NCBI GenBank assembly: GCA_016649455.1
Contig: JAENXO010000025.1
Coordinates: 1 to 12,843, forward strand
DNA length: 12,843 bases
DNA from: Gemmatimonadota bacterium
Lineage (GTDB): Bacteria > Gemmatimonadota > Gemmatimonadetes > Palauibacterales > Palauibacteraceae
Direction: 5' to 3'
Shown: in pieces, positions 6,496-12,843 of the stretch
How the letters are laid out: every line of letters begins with the position of its first letter
How positions within the stretch are numbered: position 1 is the first letter of the stretch
Made by a program: the position numbers and the translations under genes
Notes under the pieces: generated by a model
Database searches by the model: none
Told to the model about the DNA's origin: nothing
Seen by the model: the letters and a program-made list of their open reading frames with translations, nothing else

Positions 6496-7233
6496 ATGGC
6501 TATGATGGCGCGAATCCCGCCTCTCAGTTCTGGCAGGACTGCAGTTTCGGCCTGCGCCGTGACTATTCTGTGTTGCCTGTCCGGCGGGAGTCTTCCGGGA
6601 AATCTGTTGGAGCAGCCCGCTGACCCGAACCTCCCCACCATCGCCCGACTGCACTACGACGGCGGAGGTGACTGGTACGCGAACCCGTCGAGTCTGCCCA
6701 ACCTGCTGGCCGCCGCAGCGGAGTGGACAGACGTCAGAGTCTCCACCCGACCGGCGGAAGTAACGCCTCTCGACCCGGATCTCGGCGACTATCCCTACCT
6801 GTACATGACAGGTCATGGGAACGTCCTGTTCTCGGAACCTGAGCTGGACAGACTTCATCGCTACCTGGACGGCGGCGGCTTCTTGCATATCGACGACAAC
6901 TACGGCATGGATTCCTCCGCCCGAAGGGAGATATCCCGCCTGTTCCCGGACCGGGCTCTGGTGGAAGTCCCGCTCGACCACCCGATTTACAGCATCGTGT
7001 TCGAGTTCCCAGATGGATTGCCGAAAGTCCACGAACACGACGGGCTCCCTGCCCGGGGATTCGGGATATTCGTCGATGGCCGGCTCGCTCTCTTCTATTC
7101 GTTCCAGAGCGATCTCGGAGACGGGTGGGAGGACGCTTCCGTGCACGGGGATCCTGCCGAGGTGCGCGAAGCAGCCCTGCGCATGGGAGTGAATCTCTTC
7201 GTGTATGCCATCTCATCCGGCGGCCCAGGCTGA
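6496..7233 (+). CDS. DUF4159 domain protein, probably exported
   Basis: A protein of about 245 residues that is almost entirely a DUF4159 domain. Hallmarks are ARLHYDGGGDWYANPSSLPN near the N-terminus, YPYLYMTGHG, then LDGGGFLHIDDNYG and the C-terminal ALRMGVNLFVYAI. The family is predicted to have a class I glutamine-amidotransferase-like fold, but the function is unknown and I see no catalytic Cys triad. After ATG 6496 (or 6502, 6505) an N-terminal run with two Arg and then AVSACAVTILCCLSG looks like a signal peptide, so export to the periplasm is likely. An ATG at 6427 would give 268 residues, but it has a GGCGGAG abutting the codon and adds a non-signal-like leader, so I prefer 6496. It is the last gene of the Tad-led transcript and ends 13 bases from the convergent operon. 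Confidence 0.82.
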   Translation: MAMMARIPPLSSGRTAVSACAVTILCCLSGGSLPGNLLEQPADPNLPTIARLHYDGGGDWYANPSSLPNLLAAAAEWTDVRVSTRPAEVTPLDPDLGDYPYLYMTGHGNVLFSEPELDRLHRYLDGGGFLHIDDNYGMDSSARREISRLFPDRALVEVPLDHPIYSIVFEFPDGLPKVHEHDGLPARGFGIFVDGRLALFYSFQSDLGDGWEDASVHGDPAEVREAALRMGVNLFVYAISSGGPG

Positions 7234-7246
7234 CAGGACCACCAAT

Positions 7247-8797
7247 TCAGCGCCTCGCTTCCTCCCTGACGTAGAACTGAATGTGTTCCAGCCTGGGCCC
7301 AATCACGTAGTTCTCCATCTCGTCGCTGAATGATCTGTCCTGGGAGAAATACGACAGGTAGTCAAATTGCCCGTGATTGAACGATGGATCGTTACCGATA
7401 GTGACGAGAAGCAGGTCCGGCTGCTGATGCACGAGGTCTTTGACTACCGACTCGAACAGGACTGATTCGGGTCGGTCCATGCTCTCCCGACTCGACACCG
7501 GGGTGAGACGGCCGGACTGACCGGATTGCCTGTACTCGACCTCCAGGGGCCACAGCATGGGAAACGCACCGATCTGTCGTGCGTCGAGTTCGTTCAACAG
7601 GGGATAGGCACTGTCCATGCGGACAGACAGGTTGAGCGCCCGCATCCCGCGCGGCAGGGCCCTGACTTCCGCCGGAAGTCGCGAAGCTCTGGACGGATAC
7701 TCCAGCCTGACTCGCCCCCTCCAGATACCTGCGAGTCCGGTCAGCACGATAGACGTGATGAGCAGCGCGTGAACGGCACGATAGCTTCCCGACCTCGCGA
7801 ATGAGAGCGCAGCAATCCCTCCACCGAGAATGAGCGTCATGTGCGCTGGCAGGAAATGATAGCTCCAGCCCTTTGCCTGAATCACGCCGGCAGCAAACCA
7901 GGAAATGCTGGTCCAGGTCAAGCCCTGCACGAGAAGCCGTCGAGTCGGGTCAATCAATCTCACCGAAGCGAGAAGCACGAGAGCGGCAGCCGGCAGGTAG
8001 AGGTTCTCGAGGAAGATGAGGCGCGGCTCCACGTGCCCGAACGCCGCGTACTCGTGCCCGAATACCTGATAGAGCCGTACCAGGTCCGGAAAGAACGTCG
8101 GGATGGCCAGAAGTTGAATGGCCATGGGAAGAGCCGTAAGCGCTATCAACCAGACATTTCGCAGGTTCCACTTCCTCCCGGTGACGACTATCTGGGTGAC
8201 GAACCACGGCAGGAAGAAGAACGGCTTCAGAGCGAAGCCGATCCCCGCGATCAGACTCAGCGGCACGAGATAGGAAAGCCTGCCTTGGTCGGGCCTGGAT
8301 TCTCCCGACAGGCGAGCCAGCAGGTACGGCAGCGTCATCAGAACTGCGAGATGCTCCCGTTGACCATACTTGAATGTCGGAAAGACTATGAGGGTCAGCG
8401 CGATACCGAGTTGCAGGATCCACCAGCGCAGATTGCCGTTATCGCTGGCGACGACGAGTACCCTCTCGGCAATCCAGAGGTTTAGAAGAACGAGGATCGC
8501 AACGCCAAAGCCGAGCCAGACGAACGGAGAGCCACCCACCAGGTTCGAGAACCAGACTGCTGGCAGGTAGGCATAGATCGCTAACGGGAAGTTGACCTCG
8601 ACGGTGTCTGCATAGAGCCGCTCACCATCGAGCAGCCGCTGTGACATCTCGAAGTACCAGGCAACATCCCAGTTGGGAAGGAAGACCGCTGGAGTCAGCA
8701 CACAGCCCGTGACCACCAGGAGCGTGAGCAGAACTGCCCTGCGGTCAAGAAACGAGTTCTTCACTCCAGCTGTTCCGAGCTGGTCACCGAGTGACAT
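7247..8797 (-). CDS. GT-C-like polytopic membrane protein (paralogue 2)
   Basis: A 516-residue integral membrane protein with about a dozen hydrophobic segments and a soluble C-terminal part. The first external loop reads FLPNWDVAWYFEMSQRLLDGERLY, with D44 in the place of the conserved loop aspartate of GT-C glycosyltransferases of the PMT/ArnT type, followed by a D/E-V-N-x-P-x-A-I-Y element. Other marks are FKYGQREHLAVLMTLPYLL, TALPMAIQLLAIP and KGWSYHFLPA, which I associate with an uncharacterised ArnT/PMT-like group. The C-terminal region (VVKDLVHQQPDLLLV...FDYLSYFSQ) resembles the end domains of such proteins. It likely moves a sugar from a polyprenyl donor onto an envelope acceptor; substrate unknown. 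Its start overlaps the end of the upstream paralogue by 14 bases, so it is translated in the same operon. No good Shine-Dalgarno is visible. Confidence 0.78.
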   Translation of the reverse strand: MSLGDQLGTAGVKNSFLDRRAVLLTLLVVTGCVLTPAVFLPNWDVAWYFEMSQRLLDGERLYADTVEVNFPLAIYAYLPAVWFSNLVGGSPFVWLGFGVAILVLLNLWIAERVLVVASDNGNLRWWILQLGIALTLIVFPTFKYGQREHLAVLMTLPYLLARLSGESRPDQGRLSYLVPLSLIAGIGFALKPFFFLPWFVTQIVVTGRKWNLRNVWLIALTALPMAIQLLAIPTFFPDLVRLYQVFGHEYAAFGHVEPRLIFLENLYLPAAALVLLASVRLIDPTRRLLVQGLTWTSISWFAAGVIQAKGWSYHFLPAHMTLILGGGIAALSFARSGSYRAVHALLITSIVLTGLAGIWRGRVRLEYPSRASRLPAEVRALPRGMRALNLSVRMDSAYPLLNELDARQIGAFPMLWPLEVEYRQSGQSGRLTPVSSRESMDRPESVLFESVVKDLVHQQPDLLLVTIGNDPSFNHGQFDYLSYFSQDRSFSDEMENYVIGPRLEHIQFYVREEARR

Positions 8798-10355
8798 CTG
8801 ACTTCAAGCTTCGCGGGCCTCGGTCAGCGCCAGATCTCGCTTGTCGACTGGAATCCGACCTGATGTAGAAGCGCACGTGACCCAATTTCGGTCCCACAAC
8901 GTAGCCCGACATTTCGTTCTTGAACGCCTCATTCTGTGAGAAGTATGCGACGTAGTCAAAATAGGCATCATTGAACAATGGGTCGGTACCGTCTGACACG
9001 AGAACGAGTTCCGGCTTGCTCTGAACCAGGTCGTCGACGACCGACTGAAATAGAATCGACTCGGGTTCGGTCATGTCTCCCGGGGAGCGCACCGGGACAA
9101 ACCTTCCTGGTAGGCCAGCCTGCCCATACTCGACCTGCAAAGGCCACACTGTTGGGAAGGAGCCGACATTGCGCGCATTGAGTTCATTCAGCAATGGATA
9201 GGCGGTGACCATTCGAACCGACAATACGAGCGCTCGCATCCCATCCGACGCGTCCCGGAGCGAGGCAGGAAGCTGCGAGCGTCTGGCCGGATAGTCCAAA
9301 CTGACCACTCCACTCCGGAGTCCGGCCATTCCGATCAAAACCACCGACACGGTGATCAATCCACGCACGGCACTCCCGCGTATTGACCCGTCGAAGTACA
9401 GTATCGTGAACAGGCCGCAGAGGACCAGCGTCATGCTCGCCGGAAGAAAGTGGTAGCTCCAGCCTTTCCCCTGCACGACGCCCGTGATGATCCAGGCAAG
9501 GCCGATCCAGGCCAGCCCCCGTACGAGGAGCCGGCGAGTCGGTTGCACCTGGCCGGCCGAGCCGATCATGACCATTGCGGCTGCCGGCAGGTACAGATGG
9601 TCTACGAGAACGTGGTACGGCGGCAGGTGCCAGAACGCCGCGTACTGGCGACCGAACAGCTGATACAGTCGGACGAGATCAGGGAATTGAATCGGAATGG
9701 CCAGGAGTTGAATGGCCATCGGAAGAGCCGTGAGCCCGATCAACAAAATGTTCCGAGGGCTCCATTGCCTTCGCGTGACGACAACCTGAGTGACGAGCCA
9801 CGGAAGACCAAAGTGAGGTTTCAGAGAAAAGCCGATTCCGGCAATGACGCTCAACACGACGAGAATCCCGAACTCCGTGTCGTCCGGAGCGGCGTCTCCG
9901 TTCAGACGAGCCAGCAAGTACGGCAGTGTCAGAAGAACTGCGAAATGTTCCAGCTTTCCGAAATTGACTGCCGGGAGGACGACGAGCACGACCGCAATGC
10001 CAACTCTGGCCCAGGTCCATCTCCAGCCTTGACCGGTCCTCGCACCGAATTCAGACTGCTCGGCGACAACAAGCGCCAGCAGGGCCAGGATCGCAACCAG
10101 ACAGCCAAGCCATATGAGTGGCGAACCGCCGAACAGGTTCGACAGATAGACGAACGGCAGGTAGCCGTAGATCGCCCATGGCAAATTGACATCGACAATG
10201 TTCTCATACAGCCGCTCGCCCTCGAGCAGGCGTTGTGCCATCTCGAAGTGCCACGCCACATCCCAGTTGGGGAGGAAGATCACGGGTACCAGAACGCTGC
10301 AAGCTGCCACACCCAGGATCAGGGCCAGGTCTCGGCGCATGCGAATCGTGCTCAT
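8784..10355 (-). CDS. GT-C-like polytopic membrane protein (paralogue 1)
   Basis: A 523-residue membrane protein co-linear with the gene after it. The loop motif is FLPNWDVAWHFEMAQRLLEG with D32 as the candidate GT-C aspartate. Also shared are TALPMAIQLLAIP, FPDLVRLYQ, YLPAAA and KGWSYHFLPA. In one 57-residue block I count about two thirds identity with the neighbour by eye. It differs at a conserved-looking motif: FGKLEHFAVLL here against YGQREHLAVLM in paralogue 2. It also ends with an extra Ser/Arg-rich tail of about 20 residues (from SDSSRQARSGADRG). The ATG overlaps the P-type ATPase stop as ATGA, with no clear ribosome site, so translation is probably coupled to the ATPase. A tandem duplication is the simplest origin. 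Predicted polyprenyl-sugar transferase or relative; substrate unknown. Confidence 0.78.
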   Translation of the reverse strand: MSTIRMRRDLALILGVAACSVLVPVIFLPNWDVAWHFEMAQRLLEGERLYENIVDVNLPWAIYGYLPFVYLSNLFGGSPLIWLGCLVAILALLALVVAEQSEFGARTGQGWRWTWARVGIAVVLVVLPAVNFGKLEHFAVLLTLPYLLARLNGDAAPDDTEFGILVVLSVIAGIGFSLKPHFGLPWLVTQVVVTRRQWSPRNILLIGLTALPMAIQLLAIPIQFPDLVRLYQLFGRQYAAFWHLPPYHVLVDHLYLPAAAMVMIGSAGQVQPTRRLLVRGLAWIGLAWIITGVVQGKGWSYHFLPASMTLVLCGLFTILYFDGSIRGSAVRGLITVSVVLIGMAGLRSGVVSLDYPARRSQLPASLRDASDGMRALVLSVRMVTAYPLLNELNARNVGSFPTVWPLQVEYGQAGLPGRFVPVRSPGDMTEPESILFQSVVDDLVQSKPELVLVSDGTDPLFNDAYFDYVAYFSQNEAFKNEMSGYVVGPKLGHVRFYIRSDSSRQARSGADRGPRSLKSDVTR

Positions 10356-12604
10356 CGGTCCGGCGACACGCGCGCCAGGCGCAGGGCGTTGGCGGTGACC
10401 GCAAGGGACGCACCCATGTCGCCCACGAGTACGGCCACGATCAGCGACACGGCTCCGAGCGGGACTCCGATCGCCAGCACCGTTTTCAGCAGAATCGCCG
10501 CACCGATGTTCTGGCGGATCACTCTTCGACTCTGCCGGGCGAGGCGGACCAGGTATGGGAGACGACCGAGATCGTCTCCCATCAAGGCGATGTCCGCCGT
10601 CTCAAGCGCGGCGTCGGACGCCGCCGCCCCCAGCGCGATTCCGACGGTCGCGGCCGCCAGCGCGGGTGCGTCGTTGATTCCATCTCCGACCATGGCGACC
10701 GGCCCGTGAGCGGACTCCAGCTCCTTTACCACGTCGACCTTCTCACCGGGATTCAAGCCGGCCCGGATTTCGTTAGCTCCGACGACTTTCCCAACCATGC
10801 GTACCGCGGTTTCGTGATCGCCGCTGAGCACTACCAGGTGCTCGATACCCTCGGTCCGAAGCTCCTCGAACAGCTCTCGCACATCGGCCCTCGGGAAGTC
10901 ATCCAGGGCGAGCAGCGCCACCGGAATCAGATCGGGCGCCCGCCCTGCTGCCACCCCGGCAGACACGGAATCGCCCTGCTCCCCGGCGTGTCCCCGGGCC
11001 AGGAGAACGGCCGTTCGTCCCCGCTCCTCCAGCTCGCGCAGGGGTCCCGGGGCCAGATAATCCTGATATCGAGCCGCGCGTCCGATCACGTAGGGCACCC
11101 CATCCACGGTCGCCTCGACGCCCTGTCCGGGCAGCGCGGAGAACCGCCCGACCGGAATGTCCTCGAAGGGAATGCCTCGCTCCCGCGCGGCGCGCACGAT
11201 GGCCCTCCCGAGTGGATGCTCCGACCGGGCTTCCGCAGCGGCGGCGATCGACAGAGCTTCGTCCGCCGACAGGCGATCGAGCGGGACGACTTCCGCCAGC
11301 TCCGCCCGACCGTGCGTAAGCGTGCCGCTCTTGTCGAACGCCATCACCGAGACCTCGCCCATGCGCTCCAGGCTCTCCCCTCCCTTGATCAGCACACCAT
11401 TCCGGGCCGCGCTCGTCACGGCGCTCACGACGGACACGGGGGTCGAAATCACCAGCGCGCAGGGGCAGGCGATCACCAGGAGGGTCAGGCCGCGAAGCAG
11501 CCACGTCTCGAACGAGCCGTCGAACAACAGCACCGGGACGAGAATCACGAGGACGGCCGCGATCGTGACGGCTGGTGTGTACACTCTCGCGAATCGCTCG
11601 ACGAACCTCTCGCTCGGGGCTCGACGGCGCTCAGCTTCCTCGACGAGCCGGATCATCCGGGCGATCGTCGAATCGCCCGCTCGCCGTTCGCTTCGCACAC
11701 GCAGGAAGCCCTCGTGCACGATTGAGCCTGCGAATACGTGATCGCCGGGGCCTTTGTCGACGGGCATGGCCTCCCCGGTGATCGCCGACTCATTGACCGC
11801 CGATGATCCGTCCAGAATGCTGCCATCGACGGGCACGCGCTCCCCGGGGCGCACGAGAACGTCCTCGTCCGCCTCGACTTCCGACGCCCGGACCTGAACT
11901 TCCCTTCCATCCCGGACCACGCAGGCAATCTCCGGGGACAGCCGCATCAGCGACCGGACGGACTTGTTCGCCCGCTCGACCGCGAAACCCTCGAGCAGCT
12001 CCGCGAGCGAAAACAGGAATCCGATCGCTCCTGCTTCCATGTACTCGCCGATCGCCGCGGCACCGATCACTGCCAGTGCCATGAGCATATGCATGTCCAG
12101 GACGCCGGCCTTGAGAGCTCCATACGCCTTCGGCAGGAAGTTCCAGGCTCCCACGGCTGCGGCGAGGAGGAACAGAGTGCCAGCGAGCCCGGGAGGTGTT
12201 CCGAAACCGGAGGGATGCGACGCCAGTCCGCTCCCGCCAAGCAGCCGCAGGAGAAGGCCGGCCAGAAAGAAGCCGCCCGAGACGTAGGTGCGGACAGCCC
12301 GTCGGGATCGCCAGATCTGTACGCGGTCGGTCGAATCGGCGTCCGACACGTGCGCTCGATAGCCGAGGTCCCCGATCACTCGGCGCAGTGTCTCACCGTC
12401 AGTCAGGTCCTGGTCGTATGCGACCGCCAGGCTCCTGGAGACCGGGCTGCCCGTCATCTCGACGAAGCCCGGCTGCGCGCTCAGTCCGGCCCTGATCGTG
12501 GCCATGCAGCTCGCACAGTCCATGTCCTCGATCCGGAACTCGACTACACTCCGTGCATCGGCATCAGTCGAGTCCGCCGTCCGGCGGGACTCAGGATCTA
12601 TCAC
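10352..12604 (-). CDS. heavy-metal P1B-type ATPase, Zn/Cd/Pb-like, one HMA domain
   Basis: A 750-residue inner-membrane pump that exports soft metal cations using ATP. An HMA metal-binding domain covers residues 20-85 with MDCASC (C30, C33). Helices follow near 107-123, 139-156, 170-186 and 190-207. The actuator loop has TGEA (276-279), the transport helix has C380-P-C382, the phosphorylation site is D424 in DKSGTLT, the nucleotide domain has SEHPLG (H463, P464), and the hinge is GDGIND (640-645). K707 and D729 (GDMG) in the last two helices match the Lys/Asp pair of the P1B-2 ZntA/CadA group; copper-type YN and MxxSS residues are absent. Thr is replaced by Ser in the normally near-invariant DKTGT. 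The start is GTG, the only candidate giving the full HMA domain, with a poor ribosome site. The stop overlaps the next gene as ATGA. Length is at the long end of the usual range. Confidence 0.93.
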   Translation of the reverse strand: MIDPESRRTADSTDADARSVVEFRIEDMDCASCMATIRAGLSAQPGFVEMTGSPVSRSLAVAYDQDLTDGETLRRVIGDLGYRAHVSDADSTDRVQIWRSRRAVRTYVSGGFFLAGLLLRLLGGSGLASHPSGFGTPPGLAGTLFLLAAAVGAWNFLPKAYGALKAGVLDMHMLMALAVIGAAAIGEYMEAGAIGFLFSLAELLEGFAVERANKSVRSLMRLSPEIACVVRDGREVQVRASEVEADEDVLVRPGERVPVDGSILDGSSAVNESAITGEAMPVDKGPGDHVFAGSIVHEGFLRVRSERRAGDSTIARMIRLVEEAERRRAPSERFVERFARVYTPAVTIAAVLVILVPVLLFDGSFETWLLRGLTLLVIACPCALVISTPVSVVSAVTSAARNGVLIKGGESLERMGEVSVMAFDKSGTLTHGRAELAEVVPLDRLSADEALSIAAAAEARSEHPLGRAIVRAARERGIPFEDIPVGRFSALPGQGVEATVDGVPYVIGRAARYQDYLAPGPLRELEERGRTAVLLARGHAGEQGDSVSAGVAAGRAPDLIPVALLALDDFPRADVRELFEELRTEGIEHLVVLSGDHETAVRMVGKVVGANEIRAGLNPGEKVDVVKELESAHGPVAMVGDGINDAPALAAATVGIALGAAASDAALETADIALMGDDLGRLPYLVRLARQSRRVIRQNIGAAILLKTVLAIGVPLGAVSLIVAVLVGDMGASLAVTANALRLARVSPDR

Positions 12605-12624
12605 ATGCCTGCCATGGAATACAG

Positions 12625-12654
12625 AACGGCCCGAATTGCGAGAGCCGGGCCGTT
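12625..12654 (-). terminator. probable terminator of the cytochrome oxidase operon
   Basis: On the minus strand AACGGCCCG (12654-12646) and CGGGCCGTT (12633-12625) form a perfect 9-bp GC-rich stem with a 12-base loop, 26 bases after the oxidase stop. The tail CTGTATTCC is only modestly T-rich, so termination may be partial and some transcripts could read into the P-type ATPase. A regulatory operator cannot be excluded. Confidence 0.55.
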
Positions 12655-12669
12655 TGTGCCGCGTGTCCC

Positions 12670-12689
12670 GGCCGCGAAGTCACGCGGCC
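12670..12689 (-). other. hairpin with the oxidase subunit stop codon in its loop
   Basis: On the minus strand GGCCGCG and CGCGGCC form a perfect 7-bp stem around a 6-base loop TGACTT, which contains the TGA stop of the subunit IV gene. It lies just before the probable terminator. It may help define the 3' end of the message or may be incidental in very GC-rich DNA. Confidence 0.35.
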
Positions 12690-12843
12690 CCGCCGCCTCC
12701 GCCGAATACGCCGAACAGCGCGAGCATCGCCACGATGATGACGACTGCGACCGCCAGCGGCCCGACGAACAGACCACGGAAGATCTTCGAGTCATACTTC
12801 AGGTGCATGAAGAAGCTGACGACGAGAGTGAACTTGGCCGCTG
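12680..12843 (-). CDS. cytochrome c oxidase subunit IV (prokaryotic type), C-terminal part
   Basis: The last 53 codons of a gene whose start lies beyond the window edge. The visible part reads AAKFTLVVSFFMHLKYDSK and then a hydrophobic helix (LFVGPLAVAVVIIVAMLALFG) ending in a Gly-rich tail GGGGGAA. The K-x-x-L/V-V-x-x-FFMHLKYD block is the signature of the small membrane subunit IV of bacterial caa3-type (haem-copper) terminal oxidases. Typical members have about 100 residues, so roughly half is missing. The larger oxidase subunits are expected just outside the window on the same strand. It points to an aerobic respiratory organism. Confidence 0.85.
   Translation of the reverse strand, partial: AAKFTLVVSFFMHLKYDSKIFRGLFVGPLAVAVVIIVAMLALFGVFGGGGGAA

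Noticed and set aside
6481..6506. TTGAAG with TATGAT as a promoter before the DUF4159 gene
   Set aside because: The spacing is only 14 bases, and the -10 would overlap the likely start codons.
9450..10709. 419-codon plus-strand open frame opposite the first GT-C-like gene
   Set aside because: It is low in hydrophobic residues, shows no domain, and spans the boundary of two real genes on the other strand. It is a shadow frame.
10235..11725. 496-codon plus-strand open frame opposite the P-type ATPase
   Set aside because: It lies antisense to a gene with intact catalytic motifs. Its translation is rich in Arg, Gly, His and Gln with no recognisable domain, as expected for a GC-rich shadow frame.
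12601..12795. Minus-strand 64-codon frame across the oxidase/ATPase spacer
   Set aside because: It overlaps the oxidase subunit in another frame and is Ser/Arg rich. The proper frame shows the FFMHLKYD signature and stops at 12680.

Overview
The window is GC-rich, densely coded bacterial chromosome: about 97% is coding, and most gene junctions are overlaps or gaps under 25 bases. The gene set is Tad pilus motor genes, DUF192, a Tad-associated AAA+ ATPase, DUF4159, large GT-C-like membrane proteins and a prokaryotic-type cytochrome oxidase subunit IV. This fits an aerobic Gram-negative lineage such as Gemmatimonadota, Acidobacteriota or a deltaproteobacterial relative. The phylum is an inference from gene content and was not tested.

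Plus strand, 1-7233: one long probable operon. It begins inside tadA/cpaF (5' end outside the window), followed by tadB, tadC, a DUF192 protein overlapping tadC by ATGA, an AAA+ ATPase, a polytopic GT-C-like membrane protein and a DUF4159 protein. The first three genes form the inner-membrane motor and platform of a Tad (Flp) type IVc pilus. The next four look like accessory genes. A 10-bp hairpin at the AAA+/membrane-protein junction holds the stop codon at its loop and the next gene's Shine-Dalgarno in its 3' arm, which suggests translational coupling.

Minus strand, 12604-7247: a three-gene, translationally overlapping operon. A heavy-metal P1B ATPase with Zn/Cd/Pb-type (P1B-2) membrane residues is followed by two tandem paralogous GT-C-like membrane proteins of about 520 residues. 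It converges on the Tad operon with only 13 bases between the two stop codons.

Minus strand, 12843-12680: the last 53 codons of a cytochrome c oxidase subunit IV gene. It is separated from the ATPase gene by a 75-base spacer holding two GC-rich hairpins, one probably a terminator.

No tRNA, rRNA, CRISPR array, transposase or insertion sequence was recognised. No intergenic stretch exceeds about 100 bases. The most interesting points are the gene combination behind the Tad motor, the hairpin at 4886-4910, the diverged tandem GT-C pair coupled to a metal pump, and a DKSGTLT in place of DKTGTLT phosphorylation motif in that pump.
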